Shown here: positions 10,552 to 20,837 of the stretch, piece after piece
Layout: every line of letters starts with the position of its first letter
Position numbering within the stretch: the first letter of the stretch is position 1
Assembly: GCA_964016985.1 (NCBI GenBank)
Contig: OZ024835.1
Span: forward strand, 66,653,812-66,717,811
Source: Anodontia alba
Lineage: Eukaryota > Mollusca > Bivalvia > Lucinida > Lucinidae
Length of the DNA stretch: 64,000 bases
Direction of reading: 5' to 3'
Made by a program: the position numbers and the translations under genes
The notes under the pieces: model-generated
What the model saw: the letters and a program-made list of their open reading frames with translations, nothing else
Told to the model about the DNA's origin: nothing
Database searches by the model: none

Positions 10552-10639
10552 TACTACTCATAAAGCAGTTTTTAGACACATCAATAGGTGGTAAAATTGG
10601 ACTTGCTAAAATTTTAGAACAAGCATGGTAAGAATATAG

Positions 10640-10820
10640 CGATGATGACGATTTGGTGTTTTACGTCCCTTTCAACATTATTTAGTGATAATGAAAGGCT
10701 CTGTGCAATGAAGCGCTGTACTGTCATGAGCTGGATTCCGCCTCTAGCGGGATTCCAATCGGTCCAGGGCCTCGTGGTTGGAAGTTGCGAGTGCTAACCA
10801 CTCGGCCACCCGAACACTTC
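10640..10820 (-). mobile_element. SINE2, full length
   Basis: About 181 bp. On the minus strand it starts with a Ser/Leu-type tRNA-like head (GGTGGCCGAGTGGTTAGC, an A box) and carries a decayed B box (GATTGGAATCCCGC). It ends GGGACGTAAAACACCAAATC with an ATC-rich tail. The TSD is AAGAATATA at 10630-10638 and 10821-10829. It is a retroposon, not a tRNA gene, because the body continues past the head. Confidence 0.9.
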
Positions 10821-10900
10821 AAGAATATAATGTGCCCCAATATTTAAGTTTACATTGTAAGGATATAATTATAAGGTGTCCCAATCTTTAGGACAAAATA

Positions 10901-11254
10901 CCGTATTCAACTTAATTATTGCAGTGTGCGCTTAGGATTTAAAAAGAATACTGGAAGACCTTGTGGTAAAATGTATCTACCTATTATAGTACCTAAAAAG
11001 GTAACTGAAGGACTCTTCAAATAATGTTTATGCGATGTTTTGTGTTGTTGCTTTTTTCTGATTTTCTTTATGAAAGCCTATGTTGTGGGTACACATTTGA
11101 ACTTCATCGACAAATGGATGCAATTCAAATGGGTATGTACAACATATGCCTTTATAAAGAAGTAGATATAAGTACACTAGCTGTAATCTATAGACTACAG
11201 AAAGGCTTGACCGTGCACTTATAGGGGTATGTGCGGTAATTAGGTAGACTACGG
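10901..11254. mobile_element. H hairpin MITE, TA target
   Basis: Ends CCGTATTCAACTTAATTA and TAGGTAGACTACGG, with TA on both sides. Core 1 variant with TTTGAACTTCATC against GATGCAATTCAAATGGG: the arms have begun to diverge. Confidence 0.88.
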
Positions 11255-11384
11255 TACTTATTTTTCAGAGCACTTTGTGCATGGCCTGAAGAGACAACAG
11301 TGACCTTTAAATGAGGACTCCATCAATGATTGTCAACCCAGGGCTCTAGATCAAACATTTTTTTCAAACTAAAGCATACTCATA

Positions 11385-11505
11385 TTTTCTATAAATGTCT
11401 CCATGAAAACATATATTGCAGGTACTCAGTTGAATTGCTTCTCATAAGCAATTCCACTGAATATCTACAAAATATCATTATGTGAAGAAATAAGAAATAT
11501 ATTTG
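11385..11505. mobile_element. A1-like hairpin, diverged
   Basis: GTCTCCATGAAAACATATATTG then CAGTTGAATTGCTTCTCA against AAGCAATTCCACTGAA. Outer termini were not recognised. Confidence 0.6.
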
Positions 11506-11610
11506 CCAGGAAAACACCGTTATCAAGAGCTGTGGTGTCCACATTTATGGGAACCTCTAACATATTAGTGTCCCAGGATCATCAATAAATTTTCCAGTGT
11601 TGTAGATTAA

Positions 11611-11811
11611 CCCTAAACCCTGCTAAACCCAGATATATCCTGCCTTTGCAAACAGTGTAGATCCAGATCAGTTGGCTTCTGAAGAAGCCAACTGATCTGG
11701 ATCTGCACTGTTTGCATTAAGTATGTGAATTTATATCAACAATCTGGATAAAGCAATCTAATTGGCTGAGAAGTGGGTGTGGCATCTTAATTTATTCAGC
11801 ATGACAAAGGT
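11611..11811. mobile_element. B hairpin MITE
   Basis: Left TTAA at 11607-11610, ends CCCTAAACCCTGC and CATGACAAAGG. The right TTAA has decayed to TTTA. Core 2 hairpin intact. Confidence 0.9.
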
Positions 11812-11865
11812 TTAGCAAAATACCTAGCTAGGTAAAAAAAAACTTTGACACTATATATATATATA

Positions 11866-12095
11866 CCGATAATAACCCAAGTATTGGGACAGACAGACCT
11901 CAGTAGACAGTGTAGATCCAGATCAGATGCCACAGAAAGCAGTTTCTGATCAGGTCACATCATCTACACTGTTTGCCACTAGCATCTAGCAGTTTTCAGA
12001 CACATCAACAGGTAGTAAAATGGACTTGTAAAATTTTTTTACACAAGTAGGTACGGTATGGAGTTAAGGTTTACCAATATTTAGGGTAAATACGG
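11866..12095. mobile_element. C1 MITE
   Basis: Begins near TACCGATAATAACCC, contains GACAGACAGACCTCAG, a core 2 hairpin and AGACACATCAACAGG, and ends TTAGGGTAAATACGG. Confidence 0.8.
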
Positions 12096-12103
12096 CAGAC
12101 AGA

Positions 12104-12180
12104 GGAGCCACATGAAATAGCAAACAACCTCCTGACCACCAGCTGGGTGTGCATCCAATTGAGCCACCAAGGCCGGCTTG
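12104..12180 (-). mobile_element. SINE1 tRNA-like head fragment
   Basis: Inverse of a tRNA-like head only (CCACCAAGGCCGGC; CATCCAATTGAGCC). The body is absent. Confidence 0.6.
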
Positions 12181-12204
12181 ATGGAAGGGTGATAATCACA
12201 AAGG

Positions 12205-12585
12205 CTCGCCGAAATCCATACATTTTTTTTTGCACTCTTTATTAACAGCCCCTTTAGTTTTTATCTCTGAATACAGGAATGAGTCGAGCAGTGCGTCTAC
12301 TCTCCACAGACTCGGCAAAATCCATACATTTTTTTTTTGCCCTCCTTGTTATTGATCATGTCTCTTTAAAAGCAAAATATTAACAGCCCCTTTAGTTTTT
12401 ATCTCTGAATACAGGAATGAGTGGAGCAGTGTGTCTACTCTCCATTATATAAGACTCGGCCAAATCCATATATATTTTTTTTGCCCTCCTTGTTATTGGT
12501 AATGTCTCTTTAAAAGCAAAATATTAACTACCCCTTTAGTTTTGATCTCTGAATACAGAAACGAGTGGAGCGGTGGAACCAGTCT
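12205..12585. repeat. Three-copy tandem repeat, about 145-bp period
   Basis: Three units each run AAATCCATA...TTTTTGC..., CCCCTTTAGTTTTTATCTC, AATACAGGAATGAGTGGAGC. The first unit is shorter because it lacks the middle part ATGTCTCTTTAAAAGC. Units 2 and 3 are the most alike over that middle part. Confidence 0.85.
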
Positions 12586-12769
12586 AACATAAAGCCACAA
12601 AGACTTATTTTTGCATTGTATGACATATTTCAAAGCCCAGAGTGTGTAAGTCTAACCTTCAGGTAAAAAGATACAGGTATTCAACAATATTATTAGTATG
12701 AATTACTTATACATGTTGCATGACTGGTTTATGCATCACATGTCCTTGAATAAGACTACCATATATAGA

Positions 12770-12970
12770 TCCAGATTAGGAGCAGAGCCGACTGAAAATT
12801 ATTTTTCTTTATTTCTCTACCAAAACATATGTTGTGGGTACTCATTAGAAGCGCCTCGGTGAGGCGCATCTAATGAGTACCCACTATATATGTTTTTGTG
12901 GAGAAATAAGAAAAATATCCATATTTTTGGGGTGAAAAAAAGTGCCTTATCTAGACTAGGGCTATGACTA
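12770..12970. mobile_element. A1 hairpin MITE
   Basis: Left arm GATCCAGATTAGGAGC, core 1 centred near 12859, right arm AAAGTGCCTTATCTAGAC. Confidence 0.85.
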
Positions 12971-13039
12971 GGGGCTTTACAAAAAATATTCAGACAGATA
13001 CACCTCAGTAAACACTGTAGACAGTTTATGTTTCAGTCA

Positions 13040-13805
13040 CATTGGTTTAGACAAGAGTGGATATCAGCTAAATATTTTTTCTTATTTCTCCACAAAAACA
13101 TATATTGTGGGCACTCCCCCTTTCGCTATTTCAAGAGAGGCATATATTTTCATGGGTTAAATTGTAGCATTTTAAGACCTAGTCAACATTGTAATATATG
13201 CACTTTTCCTGGGTAGACTCTAAATTATAAAATAAGAGTTGCTTCTAGAGTACCCACAACATATGTTTTCATGGAGAAATAAGGAAAATACTAGTACAAG
13301 GCCCCCTAGCAGTCTCTCTTAGAAATAAAGGCTTTTCATAAAGGCTATTTTCGGCCAAATAAAGGTTTTTCAGGATAAATTTTGTACAAAATAAAGAGCA
13401 TTTAATGGTTAAATTTCTTGGCAGATCCCAAGCAAAAGAACTTCGCGTTATCGCCTCTCAAGCAAAGTAGGGAGAAAAATTGCAGAGAAAATTGGATATT
13501 TTCATCTTTACATGGTAATGACAATATTAACTTGCATTTCTGTTTAGAAACATATGAATCTAAGAAACAGAATTATAATTTGTTGTTACCAAATGCTACA
13601 TATTTACTCCGTCCATCTCTTGCATTTATAAATTGCCAAATATAAAGGTTTTCTCATCAAACATCAAAATAAAGGTTTTTATAGGTTTTTCAGCCAAATT
13701 AAAGTTTTTAAAGGATTTCAACAAAATTAAAGGTTTTTAAGGTTCCCCTAGGGGCCCTGTAGTACTTTTGGACTGAATAAAGCATCTTATCAAGAGCTAT
13801 GTAGT
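13040..13805. mobile_element. A1 MITE broken by two insertions
   Basis: The left arm ends at CATATATTGTGGGCACTC (about 13113). SINE-like debris fills 13114-13235, then CTAGAGTACCCACAACATA resumes the core. Element E splits the right arm at 13297-13759. The arm finishes at CATCTTATCAAGAGC. Confidence 0.82.
13297..13759. mobile_element. E element, 5-bp TSD TAGTA
   Basis: 463 bp with ends CAAGGCCCCCTAG and CTAGGGGCCCTG, flanked by TAGTA at 13292-13296 and 13760-13764. Both flanks are littered with variants of AATAAAGGTTTTT, probably iterated transposase-binding words. Termini and 5-bp duplication would suit a hAT-like element (inference). The 75-residue open frame inside has no recognisable domain. 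Confidence 0.88.
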
Positions 13806-13924
13806 CAGCAGTTTTTGGACGTATGATCATCTGGGTGGGTGCATGGGGGGTGGTTACAAGCCTATTGTACTAACAGCGGGAAGGGAAAGTGGGCTGATTA
13901 ATATCTCTTCTGTTTCTACATTTA

Positions 13925-14438
13925 CCCTTGTCATGCTGAATAAATAAAGATGCCACACCTACTTCCAATTTTCAGCCAATCAGACTACTTGATCCAGGTT
14001 GTTGATATTAGATTTACATACTGAATGACAAACAGTGCAGATCCAGATCAGTTGGCTTCTGAAGAATTTTTTGATTGAGTTGGGGTTTAACGACACGTCA
14101 ACCCTTGTGGGTCATTTTGTGTCGTCTCCCAGAGAAAGGGAGAAAATAGACAGAAGAGATAGCAGAAGAGATGAAAGGGAGGGACAGGGAAGAAAGAGAA
14201 ACAGGAATGAAAGTGAAGAAACAGAAGAAATAAAAACATCACCTCCCTACCCTTACCTGCTACAAGGATAGCAGGCCTTGCCCAACTATCAGCCAATATC
14301 AGCTGGACGCCCCGGGTGACAAAAGATACATGACACCTTCGCACCACCCAACCACCCACTGGCTTCTGAAGAAGCCAACTGATCTGGATCTACACTGTTT
14401 GCAAAGGCAGGGTATATGCGGGTTCCGCACGACTAGGG
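13925..14438. mobile_element. B hairpin MITE split by SINE-I
   Basis: Inverted orientation: the left end CCCTTGTCATGCTGAA runs into GATGCCACACC, and the right end ACTAGGG is followed by TTAA at 14439. The insertion lies exactly at the tip of the core 2 hairpin. Confidence 0.9.
14067..14359 (-). mobile_element. SINE-I, full length, 14-bp TSD
   Basis: 293 bp on the minus strand with its A-tail at the left (TTTTTT). A perfect duplication TGGCTTCTGAAGAA flanks it (14053-14066 and 14360-14373). This copy defines the family's borders. Confidence 0.93.
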
Positions 14439-14588
14439 TTAATTGTTATTTGCCTTTTTTGTCATCCATCGTTATGGAGTCTGGCACATTTAGTCCATTT
14501 TACTATCTGCATGCTGATGTCTAAATGAAAACTGCTGGACGAGCAGCAAACAGTGTACATCCTCATCAGATGTCACATTCTGTGTTAT

Positions 14589-14782
14589 TTCATAGGCCTA
14601 GATAAGAGTAGGTATCAGGTATATAGTTTTCTTATTTCTCGACGAAAACATATGCTGTGGGTACTCATCAGAAGCGCCTCGCCGAGGCGCTTCTGTTGAG
14701 TACCCACAATATATGTTTTTGTCAAGAAATAAGAAAATATAGATACTTTTTGGCTGAAAAAAGCACCTTATCAAGAGCTATG
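14589..14782. mobile_element. A1 hairpin MITE, 6-bp TSD
   Basis: Ends CATAGGCCTAGATAAG and CTTATCAAGAGCTATG. Flanks TTATTT (14583-14588) and TTATCT (14783-14788) match at 5 of 6 positions. Confidence 0.9.
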
Positions 14783-14864
14783 TTATCTGATCTTGGTGTA
14801 CACTAGTACTGATTGCTTAGACCTGTTTGATCAAGTACTTAAGATGAACCAGGGTTAAGTTGTC

Positions 14865-15145
14865 AGTATGTCAGTTTCTGGTAAAGGTATGTGCACAAAG
14901 TATTGATTAATCACTTTAATAGAGGACTGAGCCTACCCAGGAACAGTGCAAGTATGTATGACAATTTTGACTGGGTCTTAAAACTCTAGACTCAACCCAC
15001 GAAAATATACCTCTTACTTGAAATATTGAAAGGGGAAGAATGACTGTAGAAATGATTTCAGCCATGTGATCAATCTCCATGAAAGTTATGTGGCCGAGAT
15101 GGGATTCGAACATGCAACCAATGAAGTCAGACAAGCTACTGATTG
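14865..15145. mobile_element. SINE1b remnants in opposite orientations
   Basis: A plus-strand body piece (TCAGTTTCTGGTAAAGG...GACTGAGCCTACCCAGG...GACTGGGTC) is followed by a minus-strand piece (GAAAGGGGAAGAATGAC...GGGATTCGAACATGC head). Together they form an imperfect inverted pair of the older SINE1 relative. Confidence 0.65.
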
Positions 15146-15206
15146 CACTATGGTCCTCAGCTTTGGGAAAAATGGAGAAAAACATCAACAGTTTTGGATA
15201 AAAAAG

Positions 15207-15399
15207 CATAGCAACAGATAAGGCGCTTTTTTCATCCGAAAAGTGCTGATATCTTTCTTATTTCTCCATGAAAACATATGTTGTGGGTACTCATTAGAAG
15301 CACCTCGGTGAGGTGCTTCTAATGAGTTCCCAAAACATATGTTTTTGTAGGGAAATAAGAAAAATATTATGTGGACACCTCCTCTTATCTGTAGCTATG
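15207..15399. mobile_element. A1 hairpin MITE, exact 6-bp TSD
   Basis: Ends CATAGCAACAGATAAGG and CTTATCTGTAGCTATG with AAAAAG on both sides (15201-15206 and 15400-15405). A good type copy, 193 bp. Confidence 0.93.
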
Positions 15400-15632
15400 A
15401 AAAAGCCTTGTTTTGGAAAGTAACAGTGCTTCTATTGTACATGCTCAGATCTGAATTTGCTTGACTTGCTTGACACACATCAAAGTGAGCTTGAAACAAT
15501 TACAATGATTTATGCCAGATCTTATCAACAATTCAGTGAAAGGCAACCCAAGATAAAGTAGCTTTATAAAGTTATAAAAGTTCAGGAAATCAATCAATAG
15601 CTCACCTGCAGATCAATAGCTTCGCAGGTTAA

Positions 15633-15859
15633 CCATTCCAATTCCACAGACCAGAAAAAAAGTTTTGCAAACAGTGTAGATCCAGATGAGATGGCTCATC
15701 AAGATCTGCACAGTGTTTCCCTTTTTCAGTTTGTCACTACTCTTGTTTGCCATTTTGTTTTTGGATGTTTATATCTATATGACATTCATTATCCAGATAA
15801 TGGACCCATTCAATTTCATAGACGGAACAGTCCATTTCAGAAACTCAGGGATGAAAGTG
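15633..15859. mobile_element. G4 MITE, first of a tandem pair
   Basis: Lies between TTAA at 15629-15632 and 15860-15863. Carries a core 2 hairpin fragment (CAAACAGTGTAGATCCAG) and GAAACTCAGGGATGAAAGTG at the right end. Confidence 0.78.
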
Positions 15860-15863
15860 TTAA

Positions 15864-16069
15864 TCCTTTCAGCCAGGCAGACCAAAACCAATACCTGTGC
15901 AAGTAGTGTAGATCCAACTATGAGACAGTTTGTAATGAGCAGTCTCATCAGGATCTACACTGTTAGCCATTTTGTTTTTGATTTTGGACTGAATCCCCTA
16001 TTTACATCAGTGGTCAAGTCCAAATTCAAGAATGGAAAAAGCCACTCAGAAACTCAGGGAAAGAAAGGG
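15864..16069. mobile_element. G4 MITE, second of a tandem pair
   Basis: Begins CCTTTCAGCCAGGCAG directly after the shared TTAA and ends AACTCAGGGAAAGAAAGGG before TTAA at 16070-16073. It contains a core 2 hairpin with GAGACAG/CAGTCTC arms. The 144-residue open frame across the pair is chance. Confidence 0.82.
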
Positions 16070-16121
16070 TTAATGCTTAGAAACCAACAGTACAAAGTTA
16101 TCCACAAACTCTCTTCATAAA

Positions 16122-16568
16122 ATCCAATTACCATATTTACCCTAAGTATTCAGACATTTAACCCTTGTCCTGCTGAGCCCGGATATACCTTGCATTTGCA
16201 AACAGTGTAGATCCAGATCAGTTGGCTTCTGAAGAAGCCAACTAATCTGGATCTGCACTGTTTGTCATTAAGTATGTGAATTTATATCAACAATCTTTAT
16301 CAAGTATTTTGATTGGCTGGTAACTAGAAATATGGCATGGCATCTTAATTTATTCAGCAGGACAAGGGTTAAGAGACCAGAGCAAACAGCACTGACCCAG
16401 ACAGCTGCCACAGAATGTGGCATCTGATCAAGGTCTACAATGTCTGTCAATCGAGTCATCCAGCAATTTTTAGATGCATCAACAGGTTGTAAAATGGACT
16501 TGTTCAAATTTCAGGAAAGGTACTGCAAAAACTTAATGTGTCTCAATTAGGGTATGCACAGTAAGATC
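16122..16568. mobile_element. C1 MITE split by a B element
   Basis: Left piece TACCATATTTACCCTAAG to 16157; right piece GAGACCAGAGCAAACAG onward, ending near GGGTATGCACAGTA. B sits at a TTAA between them. Confidence 0.85.
16162..16368. mobile_element. B hairpin MITE nested in C1
   Basis: TTAA at 16158-16161 and 16369-16372. Ends CCCTTGTCCTGCTGAGCC and GCAGGACAAGGG; standard core 2 hairpin. Confidence 0.93.
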
Positions 16569-16575
16569 CAATTAA

Positions 16576-16759
16576 CCCTTGTCCTGCTGAATAAATTTAG
16601 ATGCCACGCCCACTTCTAATTTTCAGCCAATCAGATTCCTTAATCCACATTGTTGATATAAATTCACATACTGGATGGCAAACAGTGCAGATCCAGATCA
16701 GTTGCTGGATCTACACTGTTTGCAATGGCAGGACATATCCAGGTTCAGCAGGACTAGGG
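16576..16759. mobile_element. B hairpin MITE, shortened apex
   Basis: TTAA at 16572-16575 and 16760-16763. The hairpin apex is trimmed to GATCAGTTGCTGGATC, so most of the usual stem tip is gone. Confidence 0.92.
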
Positions 16760-16884
16760 TTAAGTAGTAAACTTTGTTAATAATAATGGTATTCTACATG
16801 TAAATTCTTCATATAAATTACATATTCTGTGTTTTCCTTAAAAAAAATTTCAGAGGGGAAAAATATTTGTGTAAACATTCAGCT

Positions 16885-17055
16885 TACCCTACATATTCCG
16901 TCACTTTAACTCCTTATTATACTTGTCCAAAAATTTGAACAAATTCATTTCACTGCCTGTTGATATTTTACTACAAACTGAAACAGGATGAGTGGCAAAC
17001 AGTGCAGACCCTAATCTGTATCTATACTGTTTGCTTAGGCCTTTTGTCAGAACAC
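16885..17055. mobile_element. C1 MITE, reversed and cut by B
   Basis: Reads inverse C1 (TTAACTCCTTATTATACTTG; CTGTTGATATTTTAC; GTTTGCTTAGGCC) and stops at the TTAA used by the next B element. The remaining C1 terminus was not found beyond it. Confidence 0.65.
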
Positions 17056-17059
17056 TTAA

Positions 17060-17265
17060 CCCTTGTCATGCTGACTAAATTAAAATGCCCTACCCACTTC
17101 TGATTTTCAGCCAATCAGATTACTTGATCCAGGTTGTTGAAACAATTTCACAAACTGAATGGCAAACAGTGCAGATCCAGATCAGTTGGCTTCTTCAAAA
17201 GCCAACTGATCTGGATCCACACTGTTTGCAAAGGCAGGGTATATCCGACTTCAGCAGGACTAGGG
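17060..17265. mobile_element. B hairpin MITE
   Basis: TTAA at 17056-17059 and 17266-17269; ends CCCTTGTCATGCTGAC and GCAGGACTAGGG; inverted relative to the copy at 16.2 kb. Confidence 0.93.
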
Positions 17266-17284
17266 TTAAAACAAATAATTCAAC

Positions 17285-17935
17285 ATCCTAGAATTTGTAA
17301 GGTCTGATTACCATCCAGCAAGTGCTATTATCCTGGGTCACATTTAGATGCAAATTTTAAAAACAAAAATAAAATCGGCTTAAGTTAGCTTTCACAGAGA
17401 TTTCTGATCTTACACCTTGAAACCTTCAAGAATTTCTCCAGCATTTGTTTTATATCCAAATAACATTTTCCACTGAACTTACATTTCTCTGAGAATCCCT
17501 TATCTTTGCTTTAGGACTAACCTTCTCACCTCCACAAACCAACACATTAAACATGTATTGATAACAAAGATAGTAGAACAGTAATTAGCAGTTAATTAAT
17601 TACTCTCCCTAATTAGCAGGTCCACATGGGATCCAACTCTTGGAATTTCCAGTGTTAAAGTACTCCACAGACCGAAACTGTGTCCATTAAAATGATTGGT
17701 CACATACTGCAGTGTCTTTTCCTCTGTGTACAGCCAGTCTCAATGAAGCTTAGAAGAAACTTCATAGCTCAAGAAAAGATCACGTATTCACCAGAAGGCG
17801 CAGTCTGTGCATGATCTACTCTGTTTGCCTTTACATCAACCATTTTGTGTAATTAATGCATATAAAACAAACATTTAGACAAAAGAACCTACTGCATAAA
17901 AAGTTTGAAATTTTAGGACATTTCAGCCTTTTCAT
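17285..17935. other. Unassigned DNA with a C2-like tail
   Basis: No gene or clear element. Near 17810-17920, CTACTCTGTTTGCC and AAAAAGTTTGAAATTTTAGGACATTT resemble the right part of C2. Confidence 0.4.
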
Positions 17936-17938
17936 TAA

Positions 17939-18143
17939 CCCTTCTCTTGCTGAACACGACATGCCCTGTTTTAGCAAACAATGTAGATCCAGATAAGTTG
18001 GCTTCTAAAGAAGCCAACCGATCTGGATCTACACTGTTTGTCATTAAATATGTGAATTTCTATCAAAAACTCAGATCAAGTAATCTGATTGGCTGGAAAT
18101 TAGAAGTGGGCGTGGTATCTTAATTTATTCAGCATGACAAGGG
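17939..18143. mobile_element. B hairpin MITE
   Basis: TTAA at 17935-17938 and 18144-18147; ends CCCTTCTCTTGCTGAAC and ATGACAAGGG; stem GTTGGCTTCT opposite AGAAGCCAAC. Confidence 0.93.
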
Positions 18144-18240
18144 TTAAGAGGAGGCAAGAGGCTAGATCATCTTCTACTCTCCCATTATGGCCCTCTACTG
18201 TTAAGCCTTTCTAAATGATATTCTGCAAATCTCTGCAGTA

Positions 18241-18433
18241 CAGGGGTCATCCTAGAGGGCGATTTGGGAGAAAAAGTCTCCCTTAGCTGGCTGACTTCTC
18301 CATCTTGAGCTGAGGGAGAAGTGAAAATGTATAGAAAGTATAGGGAAATCCAAAATTTGGACCAAAACTTCTCCCTGAAATCCTGAAATGGTCGCAAAAC
18401 TTCTCCCTCTCTGAAAGCTCCAGGATGACCCTG
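18241..18433. mobile_element. E element, short
   Basis: 193 bp, ends CAGGGGTCATCCTAGAG and CTCCAGGATGACCCTG. Flanks CAGTA and TAGTA match at 4 of 5. Iterated CTTCTCCCT/AGGGAGAAG words fill both sides, as in the right half of the large E at 58.1 kb. Confidence 0.82.
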
Positions 18434-18439
18434 TAGTAT

Positions 18440-18785
18440 CTGCCCTCTACTTAAAGATTTTAGCCCCCTACTTCAGAACTTAATGAAAAGGCTGCATTTA
18501 CTGTTACTTGATAAACACTTTTCAAGTTTTCCTGAACAATTCACAAAATAAACAAATTTATCTGGGTAGTCCTTTTATCTAGAACTATTCCTCAAGAAAT
18601 AATGAGAACTGTCCAAACAATAACCTACTATTTACATAACATGAGTGTAATGATAAAAATAAATGAAACAGTTGAAGAAAATGGTTTGTTATATAGCACT
18701 TACAAAAAGATGAAAAAAAAAATAAAAATAATAAAGTAACACAATGGCCCAGACCTGCCAATATGCATTACCCCCGGTATAGCTC
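18440..18785. other. Unassigned AT-rich DNA
   Basis: No coding sequence, hairpin or repeat of a known family was recognised here. Confidence 0.4.
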
Positions 18786-18788
18786 TTG

Positions 18789-18881
18789 AGACAAGCCACT
18801 TTTTTCAATCAAACAAAAAAGATTATTTTTTTTTATTTCTCCACAAAAATATGCATCACAGTTCCTAATAAGAGTGGATAC

Positions 18882-18952
<71 letters not shown>

Positions 18953-19030
18953 TATGTATATTTTATTTTTTTTTTTTAGTATTTCACAAAATTGTATGTT
19001 GTGGGTACTGATATCAGGTGCTTCTAACTA
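18789..19030. mobile_element. A1 degenerate copy with an internal TA microsatellite
   Basis: CACTTTTTTCAATCAAAC and TTTTTATTTCTCCACAAAAA belong to the left arm. TTGTATGTTGTGGGTACTG and GGTGCTTCTAAC are core remnants. A long alternating TA run has replaced the middle. Confidence 0.6.
18884..18949. repeat. (TA)n microsatellite
   Basis: About 33 uninterrupted TA units; expected to be highly variable in length. Confidence 0.95.
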
Positions 19031-19338
19031 CCTTCAAAAACTCCTCCTGAACAAGTCCTCCCAAAACAACATATGATTCCTGAAATAGGCATCATGATAT
19101 GATCTCTGCTCTGGGGTCAGTGTTGCAGGTGGGGTTTGGGGTGAGGGGAAGAGTAATCAGTTACATCTGTCAGAAATGGATCAGGTTTTACTACAGGATG
19201 ATTCACCAGACAAACTGAGCCTGTCATTCCAAGATTCTGACAAGAACAATTTTTCATATGTTCTCATGATCCCAGAGGTGGATCAGTGCTCCAGTACATC
19301 CCTTGTATTCACAATTCTCCAGATAAAGGGCTTTCGTT

Positions 19339-19898
19339 ACCCTTAGTCCTGCTGAACCTGGTTATGTCCTGCCTTTGCGAACAGAATAGATCCAGATCAG
19401 TTAGCTTCTGAAGAAGCCAACTGATCTGAATCTGTACTGTTTGCCATTGAGAATGTGAATTTATAGCAGCAACCTGGTTCAAGAAATCTGACTGGCTGAT
19501 TTGCTCGTTTGTGTTGAGGTTTTCCAGCCCAGTCAACCCAATAGGGTCATTTCGAGTGCGGTCAGTTTACCTAACGACACATTTACTGGGCAGGCTTAGT
19601 CCTCTAAGCGATTAACCAGTATTGTGCGTATTCTTTCGCCAGAAACTGACAACTGCATGCCCTTCTCGAATCAGCGGAAGGGAGAGAATGACCGTAGAAA
19701 ATATTTCATGATCAATCTCCACGAAAGAATGTTGCTGACCTCGGCGGGGGTTGAACCCTCGACCTCCTGGTCTCCAGTCAGATGGCGCATCCAACTGAGC
19801 CACCGAGGTCGGCAGAAAATTAGAAGTGGGTGTGGCATCTCAATTGGCTGAAAATTAGAAATGGGCATGTCATCTTAATTTATTCAGCATGGCAAGGG
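19339..19898. mobile_element. B hairpin MITE split by SINE1
   Basis: Left piece CCCTTAGTCCTGCTGAAC with complete core 2 hairpin. Right piece GAAAATTAGAAGTGGG ends GGCAAGGG before TTAA. After the SINE the host segment TTGGCTGAAAATTAGAA is present in a second partial copy. Confidence 0.88.
19502..19812 (-). mobile_element. SINE1, full length
   Basis: Complete tail, body and tRNA-like head (B-box core GGTTCAACCCC is slightly changed to GGTTGAACCCTCG in inverse). It sits in the right arm of B. Confidence 0.9.
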
Positions 19899-19974
19899 TT
19901 AAACTTATTTTGTTTTCTTATTTTTTCTTATTTATCCAAATGCACTGCTTAAGTACGCGGCATGAGCATTCAGT

Positions 19975-20047
19975 TGATAATTCTAGTTTCTCTTTTTTCT
20001 CCATAAAAACATGCTGTGGGTACTCATTAGATGATGATGGTTCCATT
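19975..20047. mobile_element. A1 left-half fragment
   Basis: TTTTTTCTCCATAAAAACATG and GTGGGTACTCATTAGATG end abruptly next to the N element. Confidence 0.6.
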
Positions 20048-20049
20048 TA

Positions 20050-20696
20050 CCATAGAAGGCCGAGTACTAGCTGCTTTTAAGTACTAACCGCACCCTGATT
20101 TTTCAACCAAAATTCGGGGAAAAAAATGAAGTAGATCGTATAAAACACATCCAAAAATCATTGGGCAAAGATCGATGCTCTCCCGAATTGTTTCATAGAA
20201 TCAAAAACAAAAGTAGAGATTCCAGATTGAACAGCTTCAATGCAGATTCGGCTTTGGTCAGTACACACTTGATAGCAACCCTGTCTCGGGCCTCAAAATA
20301 GATCATTTTTGTTAGCCAATCAGATGCGCGTTCTAGATTGTGACTACCGGAAATGAATCAGACAATGCAATGGTGGAAAAATGGTGTTTATTTAATCAAA
20401 ATTGTCATGTTGGCTGATAAAAACAGCTTGATTTTGGATAAATCGAAAACAATGGATGAAATACAATCAATACACCACTTGTGTGTAAGTATGGCTCACA
20501 AACGGTAGATATTGTGCCTATTATGCTCCGAACTTTGCTGAAATTTGGCGAAGTTCGGTTGATTTTGAGGTTTCTCGCTAAAATTTTGAAGAAAAAAAAA
20601 TGGTCAAAAATATTCTAGAATGTATTAACCGCACCTTTATCCCAAATTTACAGTTTTGGGGTAAAAAAAGTGCGGGTTGTACTCGGCCTTATACGG
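20050..20696. mobile_element. N: 647-bp MITE with TA target
   Basis: Ends CCATAGAAGGCCGAGTAC and GTACTCGGCCTTATACGG between TA dinucleotides. Subterminal GTACTAACCGCACC and GTGCGGGTTGTAC are also inverted. The interior is not palindromic and holds no long open frame. The CCGTAT-type end resembles those of H and C1, so all may use one TA-specific transposase (inference). Confidence 0.85.
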
Positions 20697-20837
20697 TATG
20701 GTCCATTTCAACAGTAATTAACTGGACCTGTCCATTGTTGCTAATAATTGTGTCAACAGAATGACAATGTTCCAAACAGATATAGTGCTATTTTTCCAGC
20801 CAAAGACTGTTGATATTTGCCTTATTCCATGTGAGTG

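Larger units (their letters stand above)
10258..10860. mobile_element. C1 MITE carrying nested C2 and SINE2
   Basis: The outer C1 pieces are 10258-10348 (GATACAGACGGCTAAGC), 10554-10638 (AGCAGTTTTTAGACACATC) and 10821-10860 (CCCAATATTTAAG). C2 entered first or second at a TA, and SINE2 entered the right arm separately. Confidence 0.85.

Noticed and set aside
15686..16120. Longest open frame (144 residues, plus strand)
   Set aside because: It spans two tandem G4 MITEs, including their hairpin arms and TTAA junction; no domain is recognisable and the frame is not shared by other G4 copies.
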